Shown one piece after another: positions 16,584 to 24,965 of a DNA stretch of 64,000 bases (position 1 is the stretch's first letter; the number at the start of each line of letters is the position of its first letter). This stretch comes from Candidatus Saccharimonadota bacterium (GTDB taxonomy: Bacteria; Patescibacteriota; Saccharimonadia; Saccharimonadales; Saccharimonadaceae): contig JAFWHC010000001.1 in NCBI GenBank assembly GCA_017512095.1, positions 1 to 64,000 of the forward strand. The letters are read 5' to 3'. Below the pieces are notes generated by a model. The model saw only the letters and a program-made list of their open reading frames with translations, did not search any database and was not told where the DNA came from. A program made the position numbers and the translations under genes.

Positions 16584-17525
16584 TTAATGTAAACTAATGT
16601 ATACTTCATCTTTAGCGGCCTGGTGTTTATTCGGTTTGCGATTAGCTTCTTTAGCGATGGTGGCAACGGTGAAATCTTTGTTTTTGGAAAGTTCGATAAG
16701 GCGGCTGCGGGTGTCTTCAGGAATGGGTTTAGGCTTTTCGGAAGTTGGTTTAGGAGCGGCTTCGGCGGCGGGATTGCCGGGAAGTTGACTGGGGGAAATT
16801 TGAGAGGCGTTGGTAGCTTTGGAGTCGGAAACGGCAGGTTTGGTGGGGGTGGTTTGGGTGAGATTGGCGGCGTTAAATTGGGGGCCGACGGGTTCACTGG
16901 ATTTTGGTTCGGATTTGATGGGGTTGTTGGCGGCGATGGCGGCGCGCATTTGTTGGATAACTTCGGCGCGGTGACGGTCGGCTTCAGAAGAGAGGTCAGT
17001 GGCGACCTGAGTCGATTGATAGTTTTCGAAAATGTCGGGGGCGGCTTCGGCTTCGGCGATGAATTCGTCGCGAACGGGAGAAGCATTTTGGGCGGCGAAG
17101 CCTTCTTTGATAGAATAGCCCTCGGAGTCAACGACATTGGCAAGGAAGGAGAGGCGACGACCGGCTTCTTCTTCGGAGAGATTTTTTGTCAAAACTTTTT
17201 CGACGGTTTTGGGAGCGGTGATGGTGATGGTGGACTCGCGCTGGCCTGGGAACCAGAAGCGCTTGTTGGGTTTTGTGTAGAAGCTGATGAGGGCGGCGAT
17301 GTAAGTTTCCATGGGCTGGTCTTTGCGAAGAGGAAGAGCGAGGATTAGTAAGAAGAAAGCGAAAGGTAGCGGAAGGATGGCGAGGAGCGGGAAAATTTGG
17401 AACATTGCCCAAGCGAGGGCGATAAGAGCGGCGACGATGAGAAGGTAAATGAATTGTCGAAAATTAAACGGACCAAGAAGCTTGTCGTCCGCTTCGACAT
17501 CCTGGGGGACCTTATATTGCGCCAT
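16584..17525 (-). CDS. PrgI-family (VirB3-like) membrane protein
   Basis: 313 residues. The opening YKVPQDVEADDKLLGPFNFRQ is the PrgI signature. Two closely spaced membrane helices (about 28-68) follow, then PMETYIAALISFYTKPNKR, also typical. The rest (about 100-313) is a soluble Ala/Pro/Ser/Thr-rich tail with a final basic helical segment, much longer than in the usual ~110-residue family members. PrgI/VirB3 proteins link the VirB4 ATPase to the membrane channel, and the gene sits immediately upstream of the VirB4 pair. The tail is low-complexity and probably disordered. Confidence 0.85.
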   Translation of the reverse strand: MAQYKVPQDVEADDKLLGPFNFRQFIYLLIVAALIALAWAMFQIFPLLAILPLPFAFFLLILALPLRKDQPMETYIAALISFYTKPNKRFWFPGQRESTITITAPKTVEKVLTKNLSEEEAGRRLSFLANVVDSEGYSIKEGFAAQNASPVRDEFIAEAEAAPDIFENYQSTQVATDLSSEADRHRAEVIQQMRAAIAANNPIKSEPKSSEPVGPQFNAANLTQTTPTKPAVSDSKATNASQISPSQLPGNPAAEAAPKPTSEKPKPIPEDTRSRLIELSKNKDFTVATIAKEANRKPNKHQAAKDEVYISLH

Positions 17526-17593
17526 GGTATAATTTTAACATATTTGCGGTGAAAAAACGAGCATAATAAATATGGCACCGGGGGTGCCATATT

Positions 17594-20500
17594 TTAGAAG
17601 TTGGAGTCGTCGTCGAGACAGCGGAGGATAAACTCAAGGAGAGCTTCGTTTGATTCGAAGGAGGCATTGCGCTCGTGATGGTCGCGGACTTGGTCGACAA
17701 CTTCGTAGAGACCGAAACGTTCGAGTTCGGCGATAGCATCTTCGTAGAAAGCTTCGCCATCGGGGTTAGCGTAGTAAGCTTGGGTTAGGGATTCTTTAAG
17801 TTGAGCGCGTTCTTCAGCGTCAAGAATTGGTTCGCGACCAGCGTCGCCGGCTTCGGAGCCAGGTTCGGGCGCTTCGGTTTCTTCTTCCTCTTCTTCGAGA
17901 GGACGCTCGCGTCTTTCTTCTTCTTTTTGGCGCTTGCGTTCTTCGCGATGTTGACGACGTTTTTCGTTGACATCGTCACGATAGTCGTCAACGAAGTCTT
18001 CGTTGTCGAGACCGAGGAAGTCACGGACGGAAGCCTTGGCGGCGTTGGCGGCGCCAGAGCGACGAGAAGTCATGACTTGGTCGAGAGTCTTGTTCTTGAA
18101 CAGGATATCCATGAAAGAAACTTTAGCGAGTTTGTCGCGGAGTTTTTTGCGCTTGGCATTGCGTTCTTTCTTATTTCTCTTTTCCTCTTCGGAGTCGGAG
18201 TCTTGAATCTTTTCGTCACCAGAACCATACCAGTCAGGAAGTTCGGTGATTGGGCGGTCTTCGGGGGCGAGACGTTCGAGAAGTTCAGGAGAAATACTCT
18301 CGATTGGGTCGGGTACGTGTTCGGGGTCTCGTAAGTGGGCTTCGAGCTGAGTGGTGTAATCGATACCGAGAGCTTCGACGATTGGTGCGAAGACGTCGGT
18401 GCGGAGGCCAAGGATTTGGGAAGGCGTTTGCCACTTGAGATAGTGTTTAACGCGTTCAGTGAAGAAGTCGCGACCGACGCCAGAGTATGGGTCACCATCT
18501 TTATCTTCGCGACGTTCCCAAGAGCCATCTTTACCGCGTTTGAGACCGGTGAGGTCGGCGGCGCCGTTAACGATTTGTTCGGAGCCGGAGGCAAACTTCA
18601 ACATGGCGGAAATGTAAGCTGGGGCCATGGCGGTTTCGATTTGGCTCATTTTTTGTTTGAAGGCGGCAAGGCTCTCTGGGGTTGGGTTGCCGTTTTCGTC
18701 GTTCTTTACGAAGGCGTTGCGAACGCGGGTGGCCATGTTGTCGAAATAAGTGCGTTCAATTTTGTCGATTGGCGTACCTTCAACGAGTTGGGAGAGGGAG
18801 AGCTTGGACTTGCCGGCGCCGGCAACAAGGTTGCCGTTTTCGTCATATTCATCATAGACACCAGTAATGTATTCGTCCATGCTGAGAATGTCGTTTTGGC
18901 GTTTCCCTTTTGATTGGCCTTCGTTGTAAACGCGGGCAGTCTCGAGGTTGATATATTTGCCAAAGCGGCGAAGGAAGACGTCGGAGTCTTTGGTGGTGAA
19001 CATGCAGAAGTTGGCGAGAGATTGAGAAGCGTGAGTGCCGAGGCGGATTTGATTGGTCTTTAGCATGCGTTCGACGACGTCGGTGACGAGATCGGTATCG
19101 CCACGCATGTTGAGGGCGGTCATGCCAGAGAGAATTGGGTCGATGTCTTTGGCGATATGATTGGTGTTGGTGAGTTGGAAGAGGCGGTCGTAGAGCTCTT
19201 GAGTCGGCGGGAGATAGCTGAAGTAAGAGCTGAACTTTTTGCCGAGAACCTTGGATTGGCTGTCGAAGTCGGCAGCGGCGTTGGCACCAACGAGATGAGT
19301 GCCCATGAGGTCACCTTCGAGGGTGGAGCTGATTTGGTTGTAGCGGGCGAGATCTTGATAGTTGACAGAGCGAGCGAGTTGTTCGGCGCGCTTAGTGGCG
19401 TTGAACTGGGCGTTGCTGTTGGCATTGAAGGCGGCGTTGATACGGTCTTGACGAGACTGAGCGTTGTCAAAGCGGACTTTTTCAGCGCGAGAAGTTTCGT
19501 AGTAGAGAGCGTCGGCTGCATTCATGTTGGCGATATCGATTTTGCCAAGTTCTTCCCTATCATGTTTATTTTTGCCGTAGTGGGACAAGCCTTTTTCGAC
19601 GTCGGTGGCATTTTTAAGAATGCGTTCGTTATAGTTCATAGTTTGGGCTTGGAGAGCGGCGAGTTGGCGGGCACGTTTGGAGATGTTGCCCTTACGGTTG
19701 CGAAGTTCGGAAGCATGAGCGGCGCCACGAAGTTTGGCGACGTCAAGATATTTTTGAGTGTCAGCGAGGCGACGAGCTTTGCTGTCCTCAAGGCTTTGAC
19801 CGAATCTTTTACCATATTGCCAAGATTTTGGCTGGGTGCCGAGGTATTTGGCGCGGCGATAAGCGGTTTCGTCGCTTGCCCAAGAACGGACGGCGCCGAG
19901 TGGACGTCCAGCGAATTTGTTGACGGCGGAAGAGATTTGACCAGGGAGAGTGCCAGACATTTTGAGGAGTGACCAAGAGGCGAAAAGCGGGATAACTTTG
20001 ACGGCGATGCCGAGGACGAGGGCGAAGCCATCTTCGGCAGCGGCGATAATAGTCCAGCCGACGAGGGAGCTAGCGCCAAAGAGGACGGCGAACATTGGAT
20101 AGAAAAGAAGCATTTGTGAGAGGGATTTTTTCCACTTGTCGAACCAGCTTTCGGTGTTTGGGAGGAGCATGCAGACGAAGGCGAGAGGGCTCACCATAAT
20201 GAGGATATAGACAAAGGCTTGGCGAAGGGCGATAGTGAGATAGGCGATGGCGACAGCAACAACTGCGCCGAGAAGGACAGGAACGAGAGAGATGAAGAGG
20301 GCGCCGAGACCGCCAGAGGCACCAATGGCGAGTCCTGCAAGAAGGGCGCCGCCAGTGAGTCCGGCGAGAATGTTGCCAAAATCAATAGTGGTGCCTTCGG
20401 CGCCGGCGACGATGCCGGTGGCGGTGATGGATTGTTCGACATCGGTGAAGATGGATTTTAGTGAGGCGCCAGCGATGTTTGAAAGGTCAACCAGAGCGGC

Positions 20501-21022
20501 GCAGATGATATAGCTAAGGTTGATGAGGATGGCGGAGACGATAATCTTGGGGAGAAGCTTTTTGATGCCGTAGTTGCTGATGCCGATGCCGGTGAGCTGA
20601 GAGTAAATGATGATGAGGAAGAAGACGACGAAGATGACGTTGGTGATGTCGCGAAAAATAGACCAGATTTGGTGGTAGGGTGAGTCGGAGTCGGTTGTGA
20701 GGGGTTTAATAACTAGGGATTGTTGAATAATGTCATAGAGACCGTCGGTGATACGGGCGAGAAAGCCAGTGGTTGGGCAGACGAGCCAGCCGAGAGAGCC
20801 AGATTCGTCGTAACAAGTGTTGGTAGATTCTTCGTTTTCGTTTGTTTGAGTTTGCGTTTGGTCTGCGGATGTGTTTTCGCTTGTGGTTGGATTTTGGGCA
20901 GGATTGGTGGTTTCCGGGTCGGCGAAAACAGGGGTGGCAAGGACGGTGGTTGAGAAAAAGAGCGCTGTAAAAACTGCGCCCAAAGAGAAGAGAATTTGTT
21001 TGATCTTTTTCAACACACTCAT
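17594..21022 (-). CDS. VirB6/TrbL-like polytopic channel protein with a very long soluble C-terminus
   Basis: 1142 residues. A signal peptide (1-34, cleavage near VFADP) and a Thr/Asn-rich stretch precede a block of about six to seven membrane helices (about 125-360; for example VIFVVFFLIIIYSQLTGIG and LFISLVPVLLGAVVAVAIAY). Residues 370-1142 are soluble, helical and charged, and end in an Arg/Glu-rich coiled region. VirB6 forms the inner-membrane channel in type IV secretion. The cytoplasmic or exported extension is far larger than the ~300-residue VirB6 core and has no family I can name. A minus-strand TATAAT lies about 35 nt upstream of the start. Confidence 0.8.
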   Translation of the reverse strand: MSVLKKIKQILFSLGAVFTALFFSTTVLATPVFADPETTNPAQNPTTSENTSADQTQTQTNENEESTNTCYDESGSLGWLVCPTTGFLARITDGLYDIIQQSLVIKPLTTDSDSPYHQIWSIFRDITNVIFVVFFLIIIYSQLTGIGISNYGIKKLLPKIIVSAILINLSYIICAALVDLSNIAGASLKSIFTDVEQSITATGIVAGAEGTTIDFGNILAGLTGGALLAGLAIGASGGLGALFISLVPVLLGAVVAVAIAYLTIALRQAFVYILIMVSPLAFVCMLLPNTESWFDKWKKSLSQMLLFYPMFAVLFGASSLVGWTIIAAAEDGFALVLGIAVKVIPLFASWSLLKMSGTLPGQISSAVNKFAGRPLGAVRSWASDETAYRRAKYLGTQPKSWQYGKRFGQSLEDSKARRLADTQKYLDVAKLRGAAHASELRNRKGNISKRARQLAALQAQTMNYNERILKNATDVEKGLSHYGKNKHDREELGKIDIANMNAADALYYETSRAEKVRFDNAQSRQDRINAAFNANSNAQFNATKRAEQLARSVNYQDLARYNQISSTLEGDLMGTHLVGANAAADFDSQSKVLGKKFSSYFSYLPPTQELYDRLFQLTNTNHIAKDIDPILSGMTALNMRGDTDLVTDVVERMLKTNQIRLGTHASQSLANFCMFTTKDSDVFLRRFGKYINLETARVYNEGQSKGKRQNDILSMDEYITGVYDEYDENGNLVAGAGKSKLSLSQLVEGTPIDKIERTYFDNMATRVRNAFVKNDENGNPTPESLAAFKQKMSQIETAMAPAYISAMLKFASGSEQIVNGAADLTGLKRGKDGSWERREDKDGDPYSGVGRDFFTERVKHYLKWQTPSQILGLRTDVFAPIVEALGIDYTTQLEAHLRDPEHVPDPIESISPELLERLAPEDRPITELPDWYGSGDEKIQDSDSEEEKRNKKERNAKRKKLRDKLAKVSFMDILFKNKTLDQVMTSRRSGAANAAKASVRDFLGLDNEDFVDDYRDDVNEKRRQHREERKRQKEEERRERPLEEEEEETEAPEPGSEAGDAGREPILDAEERAQLKESLTQAYYANPDGEAFYEDAIAELERFGLYEVVDQVRDHHERNASFESNEALLEFILRCLDDDSNF

Positions 21023-21109
21023 ACGGATATGTTTATCTTATAAATTATAGCATTTTAGAGTAGAAAAGTCAACCTTTTATTGATTGTCTTTTCCTGATAT
21101 AATGGGGGT

Positions 21110-21529
21110 ATGAGAAAGAAAGTTTTTGCTTTTATGGCGGGGATATTGATGATGACGGGGGCTACGATGCCGGTGCAGGTGTTTGCGGATGGGTGTAATG
21201 AAGTGAAGTTTTTTGGACTTGACCCGTGGTATTCGGCGTTGACTTGTACGAATGGAGAGATTGACCAGAGTAATTTTGAGTCGGGACAAATTACAACTAC
21301 GGTGATGAAAGTGATTGGTGTGGTGGTGAAGGATTTGCTGTTCTTCGCGGGGATGGCGGCAGTGGTTTTGATTATGTATGGCGGGTTCTTGTTTGTGACG
21401 AGCGGGGGGAACCCGGGCTCGGTTGAGAAAGCGAAGAAGACGATTTCTGGGGCGTTGATTGGGCTCGTGATTTCTATTCTTGCGTATGCGATTGCGACGG
21501 CAGTGCTTAAAGTTGTGACGGGAGCGTAA
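21110..21529 (+). CDS. VirB2-like type IV secretion pilin 1
   Basis: 139 residues. A signal peptide (1-27, ending FADG) is followed by a short Cys-containing segment (DGCNEVKFF, LTCTNGE) and two membrane helices separated by a small polar turn (about 65-90 and 108-130; VLIMYGGFLFVTSGGNPGSVEKAKKT). The SGG-N/D-x-x-x-V-xx-AKxx turn is typical of VirB2/TrbC-type T4SS pilins. A TATAAT ends 6 nt before the ATG, with no SD, so the mRNA is probably leaderless. The gene is divergent from the VirB6-like gene and followed after 1 nt by a second pilin. Confidence 0.85.
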   Translation: MRKKVFAFMAGILMMTGATMPVQVFADGCNEVKFFGLDPWYSALTCTNGEIDQSNFESGQITTTVMKVIGVVVKDLLFFAGMAAVVLIMYGGFLFVTSGGNPGSVEKAKKTISGALIGLVISILAYAIATAVLKVVTGA

Positions 21530-21530
21530 G

Positions 21531-21827
21531 ATGAAAATTTGGCAAGTTTTGGCGGAGATTCCGAGCGATATTAAGGAGAAAATTGAAGGCGGGGTGCCAC
21601 AAGTTGACCCGGATGCGGCGACTGGGAATATTATCAATTTTATTTTGTATGCTTTAGGGGTAGTTGCGGTTGTGATGATGATTGTGGCGGGGGTGCAGAT
21701 GACAACGAGTGCGGGGGACCCGGGGGCGGTGAAAAAGGCGAAGATGACGATGACGTATGCTATCGTTGGGCTTGTGGTTGCGATATTGGCGTATGCTATC
21801 GTTAATTTTGTGGTTGGCAAATTATAA
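21531..21827 (+). CDS. VirB2-like type IV secretion pilin 2 (no signal peptide)
   Basis: 98 residues. Unlike its neighbours it has no N-terminal signal peptide: it starts MKIWQVLAEIPSDIKEKIEGG. It has the same two-helix pilin body (about 29-52 and 72-97) with TTSAGDPGAVKKAKMT in the turn. It begins one base after the stop of pilin 1, so both come from one transcript. It may be a minor or adaptor pilin subunit, but this is inferred. Confidence 0.8.
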   Translation: MKIWQVLAEIPSDIKEKIEGGVPQVDPDAATGNIINFILYALGVVAVVMMIVAGVQMTTSAGDPGAVKKAKMTMTYAIVGLVVAILAYAIVNFVVGKL

Positions 21828-21855
21828 ACTTCGCAGGGGACGTACGATTGATTTC

Positions 21856-21884
21856 TTTACATATCGTTTATGTTTTGATATGAT
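21856..21884 (+). promoter_or_regulatory. promoter of pilin 3
   Basis: TTTACA (21856-21861), 17-bp spacer, TATGAT (21879-21884). The leader, SD (GAAAGGA) and first codons are nearly identical to those of pilin 4, so the promoter was duplicated with the gene. Confidence 0.7.
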
Positions 21885-21916
21885 AAAGATAAGCTAAAAA
21901 GAAAGGAAAAACTTAA

Positions 21917-22345
21917 ATGAGTTTATCTAGTAAAGTTAAAACTGCGGCGATGGCTTTTGCTTTGGCGGTGACTGGGGCGGGGGTGACACTGATGCCGGCT
22001 TATGCAGACAATTGTACTTGTACTGACAATGGGAGTGGTGATATTACATATGCTGCTTCGTGTACTGAGGCCGAGAAAGGTATGGCGCTTGCGGGCGGTT
22101 GTACTGGAACGGCGGCGCCGAAGCTTGAAGACACCGTGAAGAATATTATCAATGCAGTACTCTATGTCGTCGGTATTCTTGCCGTCGTGATGGTGATTAT
22201 CGGTGGCGTTAAGTATACAACTTCTGGTGGTGACCAAAGTGCGGTGACGAGCGCAAAGAACACGATTCTCTATGGTATCATCGGTCTCGTGATTGCCATT
22301 CTCGCCTATGCGATTGTGAACTTTGTGATTGGAAGAATTTCTTAA
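21917..22345 (+). CDS. VirB2-like type IV secretion pilin 3
   Basis: 142 residues. The signal peptide (about 1-30, ending AYAD) is almost identical to that of pilin 4. A Cys-rich central segment follows (about 31-65; CTCTDNGSGD, SCTEAEKG, GGCTG). The last ~75 residues (from KLEDTVKNIINAV) contain the two membrane helices with TTSGGDQSAVTSAKNT between them and are identical to pilin 4. A canonical SD (GAAAGGA) precedes the ATG. The divergent middle, between two conserved flanks, is the part most likely exposed on the pilus surface. Confidence 0.87.
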   Translation: MSLSSKVKTAAMAFALAVTGAGVTLMPAYADNCTCTDNGSGDITYAASCTEAEKGMALAGGCTGTAAPKLEDTVKNIINAVLYVVGILAVVMVIIGGVKYTTSGGDQSAVTSAKNTILYGIIGLVIAILAYAIVNFVIGRIS

Positions 22346-22367
22346 TTTCCAGACAAACTTGCTGTTT

Positions 22368-22396
22368 GACCCCTTCGATATGTTCGGAGGGGTTTT
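22368..22396 (+). terminator. terminator of pilin 3
   Basis: CCCCTTCGA pairs with TCGGAGGGG (one G-U pair) around a 5-nt loop and is followed by TTTT. The T-run merges with the -35 box of the next promoter. Confidence 0.6.
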
Positions 22397-22423
22397 GACA
22401 TATTGGTTATGGTTTGATATGAT
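22395..22423 (+). promoter_or_regulatory. promoter of pilin 4
   Basis: Consensus TTGACA (22395-22400), 17-bp spacer and TATGAT (22418-22423). Its -35 is a better match to consensus than that of pilin 3, which suggests stronger expression. Confidence 0.75.
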
Positions 22424-22454
22424 GAGAATAAGCTAAAAAGAAAGGAAAACTTAA

Positions 22455-22889
22455 ATGAGTTTATCTAGTAAAGTTAAAACTGCGGCGATGGCTTTTGCTT
22501 TGGCTGTGATGGGAGCGGGAGCGACTTTGGTGCCGACATATGCGACGTGTGACTGTGCGGCGTTGAAAGCGGGGAATACTAACACCTGTACGGCGGCGGA
22601 AAAAGTGCAGTGCGGCATGGACGACACGGGCCAGAAACAGACAAATGCGTCTGGGCAGGAAGTTAAGCTTGAGGATACTGTTAAAAATATTATCAATGCC
22701 GTGCTTTATGTTGTTGGTATTCTTGCGGTGGTGATGGTGATTATCGGTGGTGTTAAGTATACAACTTCTGGTGGTGACCAGAGTGCGGTGACGAGCGCAA
22801 AGAACACGATTCTTTACGGCATCATCGGTCTCGTGATTGCTATTCTTGCCTATGCGATTGTGAACTTTGTGATTGGAAGAATTTCTTAA
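22455..22889 (+). CDS. VirB2-like type IV secretion pilin 4
   Basis: 144 residues. The signal peptide (about 1-30) and C-terminal two-helix body match pilin 3, while the middle (about 31-68; TCDCAALKAG, TNTCTAAEKVQCGM, QTNASGQE) is different in sequence and still rich in Cys. A SD (GAAAGGA) lies ahead of the ATG and a strong terminator behind the stop. It is a recent tandem duplicate of pilin 3 with a diversified centre. Confidence 0.87.
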   Translation: MSLSSKVKTAAMAFALAVMGAGATLVPTYATCDCAALKAGNTNTCTAAEKVQCGMDDTGQKQTNASGQEVKLEDTVKNIINAVLYVVGILAVVMVIIGGVKYTTSGGDQSAVTSAKNTILYGIIGLVIAILAYAIVNFVIGRIS

Positions 22890-22903
22890 TTGAATTAGGT
22901 TAC

Positions 22904-22937
22904 AAAAAACCTCCGAGAGTTCGGAGGCTTTTTGTTT
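22904..22937 (+). terminator. bidirectional terminator, pilin 4 / hsp20
   Basis: CCTCCGA, a short loop, then TCGGAGG, flanked by AAAAAA and TTTTTGTTTT, between convergent genes. Confidence 0.8.
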
Positions 22938-22957
22938 TGACCTTGCGAAACGGGCTG

Positions 22958-23491
22958 TTATTGAACGGGGATGACTTTGGGGGCTTCGACTTTTTCTTTT
23001 TCGAAGGTGATGGTTAGGACGCCGTCTTTAAGCTCGGCTTTGACAGAGTTTTCATCTTCGCGGACGGCGACAGGAAGGGCGATAGTGCGAGAGAATTCAC
23101 CCCAATAGCATTCCTGGATGTGCCAGCGAGTGGTCTGATCATCTTCCCCGCCGCTGAGGACGCCAGAGATGGTTAGAATTGAATCGTGAATCGAGACGTT
23201 TAAGTCGCTCTTTTTGATCCCGGCAGTGCGGGCTTTGATAACTAGTTTGTCGGCGGTTTCATAGACATCTACGGCGAGTTGTCCAGGAAAGTCGCCTTCG
23301 GTTTCCCACCCATCATCCCCCTCATCTGATGGTTCGATAGCTTCTTCTTCCTCGACTTCGGCGACGGCGTCTTCTGCGGGAGCAGAAACGGCAGGTTCGT
23401 CGGGTTCGAGCATAGTGGTGGCGTCGTCTTCTAAGAAGGCGGCAGCTAATTCATCTTCCATCAGCATGTCATCGTTGGTTTTACGTGCCAT
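22958..23491 (-). CDS. small heat-shock protein (Hsp20/alpha-crystallin)
   Basis: 177 residues from MARKTNDDMLM, which is preceded by a GGAGGAAAA SD. Residues 1-70 are acidic and disordered-looking. The alpha-crystallin domain (about 72-165) shows LAVDVYETADKLVIKARTAG, LTISG, and the hallmark end ELKDGVLTITFEK. The C-terminus has the I-x-V tail motif (VIPVQ). It is an ATP-independent holdase. The long acidic N-terminus differs from the short hydrophobic one of most Hsp20 proteins. No CIRCE element is seen here, unlike groES. Confidence 0.88.
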   Translation of the reverse strand: MARKTNDDMLMEDELAAAFLEDDATTMLEPDEPAVSAPAEDAVAEVEEEEAIEPSDEGDDGWETEGDFPGQLAVDVYETADKLVIKARTAGIKKSDLNVSIHDSILTISGVLSGGEDDQTTRWHIQECYWGEFSRTIALPVAVREDENSVKAELKDGVLTITFEKEKVEAPKVIPVQ

Positions 23492-23565
23492 ACTCGGCTT
23501 TTCCTCCACTTTATATAGTATATGCTTAATTATAAGGGCAAGATTTGATAAAATCAAGGGAGAAT

Positions 23566-24297
23566 ATGAAAAATGTTATAAAAAATGTTGTAAAAATTAT
23601 TGTAAATGCGGGTTTTCCACAGAGGTGTCGGGGGTGTGGGGAGGTTGGTAATTTTTTATGTGACTGTTGTAAAAAATACATAAGCGAGAATATGAAAGCG
23701 CAGCGTATAGAGGCGGAGGGGGTGTTTGACCGGGCGGAGTTTTTGGGGTTTAGGGATGAGATTTTAGGGGAGATGGTTGAGGAGTGTAAATATGGACCAA
23801 CGAGAGGGCTAGCGGCGGAAATTGCGAAAGTGATTTATGAAGGCTATTTCAGGGAGGCTTCTGGGGCGATTCTGGTGCCGATGCCGACGAGCAGGAAGCA
23901 TGTTCGCGAGAGAGGGTTTGACCATATGGATTTGGTTTGTCGGGAGATTGAGCGGCTGTCGGGTGGACAGGTGCGAAGGGTGAGGCTTTTGGAGCGGGCA
24001 AGGGATACGGTGCAGGTTGGGGCGAGCTCGGAAGTGCGGAAGAAGCAAGCGAAGGAGGCGGTTAAGATGAACCCGAAATATCTTGGAGGAGACGGACAAG
24101 TTCCCCGTGAGCTTAGGCGAGCGAAGGCGATTTTGGTTGATGATGTGTGGACGACGGGCGCATCGATGGTTGAAGCGGGAAAGATTTTGAAAGAGGCGGG
24201 GGTGGGGAGTTTTGGCGATGGTTCCCTTTTAGCGGTTGCGATTACAAAAAACCGACCTCGAAGGAAGCCGGTTTTAAGACAAGGCGAGATTGATTAA
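23566..24297 (+). CDS. comF: ComF-family amidophosphoribosyltransferase-like protein
   Basis: 243 residues from MKNVIKNVVK, with AAGGGAG just upstream. An N-terminal double-Cys zinc site is visible (RCRGCGEVGNFLCDCC). The phosphoribosyltransferase domain has LVPMPTSRKHVRERGFD (the P-x-P-x-x-x-x-R-x-R-G-F/Y signature) and the PRPP loop ILVDDVWTTGASM. ComF is required for DNA uptake in competent bacteria. Position among type IV secretion pilins and near prepilin genes fits a DNA-uptake role, which is not shown here. Its end overlaps the convergent pilin 5 gene by 4 bp. Confidence 0.88.
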   Translation: MKNVIKNVVKIIVNAGFPQRCRGCGEVGNFLCDCCKKYISENMKAQRIEAEGVFDRAEFLGFRDEILGEMVEECKYGPTRGLAAEIAKVIYEGYFREASGAILVPMPTSRKHVRERGFDHMDLVCREIERLSGGQVRRVRLLERARDTVQVGASSEVRKKQAKEAVKMNPKYLGGDGQVPRELRRAKAILVDDVWTTGASMVEAGKILKEAGVGSFGDGSLLAVAITKNRPRRKPVLRQGEID

Positions 24298-24671
24298 AGA
24301 ATACCAACGACGAATTTGACAATCGCGTAAGAAAGGATAGCGATGACAAGGCCGATGAGGGCGTAAAGAATGGTGTTCTTTGCGTCGGTGACGGCTTTGG
24401 CGTCGCCAGCGGAAGTGGCGTATTTAACGCCGCCGATAATCAACATGACAACGGCGAGGAAACCGAGGACGTAAAGAATAGTGGAAGTGACTTTGTCGAT
24501 AACGCCACCGGCGCCTTCGAGGCTGGTTGGCATTTCTGGGGTTTTAGCGGCTTCGATACCGTCGTAGACGGAAAGGGCCATAACTTTGCCAGCGCCAAGG
24601 GTCGCAAACATAGCGGCGGTAGCGGCGGCTTTTGATGCAGTTTTGAAAATTTTGTTCATATAATCTCGCAA
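24294..24671 (-). CDS. VirB2-like type IV secretion pilin 5
   Basis: 125 residues. An N-terminal signal-type helix (about 10-34) leads to a short region without Cys (YDGIEAAKTPEMPTSLEG), then the two pilin helices (about 60-83 and 100-122) with YATSAGDAKAVTDAKNT between them. It is the fifth pilin homologue in the cluster and the only one on the minus strand. Lack of the Cys-rich segment sets it apart from pilins 3 and 4. Confidence 0.82.
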   Translation of the reverse strand: MRDYMNKIFKTASKAAATAAMFATLGAGKVMALSVYDGIEAAKTPEMPTSLEGAGGVIDKVTSTILYVLGFLAVVMLIIGGVKYATSAGDAKAVTDAKNTILYALIGLVIAILSYAIVKFVVGIL

Positions 24672-24767
24672 TTAATTATTATTAAAATAATGATTATTGT
24701 TAATTATATCACACTTTTGATAAAAATGCAAGAACGAAATAGTGTGGGGTGGGCTCCGGCCCCTCCT

Positions 24768-24805
24768 TCAAAAACAAAAATCCCGAAGATAAACCTTCGG
24801 ATTTT
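24768..24805 (-). terminator. terminator of tRNA-Ser(GCT)
   Basis: On the minus strand CCGAAG, a 6-nt loop and CTTCGG are followed by GATTTTTGTTTTT, directly after the tRNA. Confidence 0.8.
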
Positions 24806-24811
24806 AGTTTC

Positions 24812-24904
24812 TGGCGGAGGGTGGGAGATTCGAACTCCCGCTCCAGGTTTCCCCAGACTAACGATTTAGCAAACCGTCCCCTTCAGCCACTTGGGTAACC
24901 CTCC
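24812..24904 (-). tRNA. tRNA-Ser(GCT)
   Basis: The 93-nt cloverleaf was read by hand. The acceptor GGAGGGT pairs with ACCCTCC, the anticodon loop holds GCT, there is a long variable arm typical of serine tRNA, the T-arm has GGGAGTTCGAATCTCCC, and CCA is encoded. Confidence 0.95.
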
Positions 24905-24965
24905 GACTCTCTATATTCTATCATAGTTTTTGTCTTTTGTGTGAAAAATGTGTTACAATGAAGTT

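Noticed and set aside
16623-17348. 241-residue Gly/Phe-rich + strand frame
   Set aside because: Complement of the low-complexity tail of the PrgI-like gene, no SD or promoter.
21077-21820. 247-residue minus-strand frame over the pilin genes
   Set aside because: Antisense; the + strand genes have signal peptides, pilin motifs and promoters.
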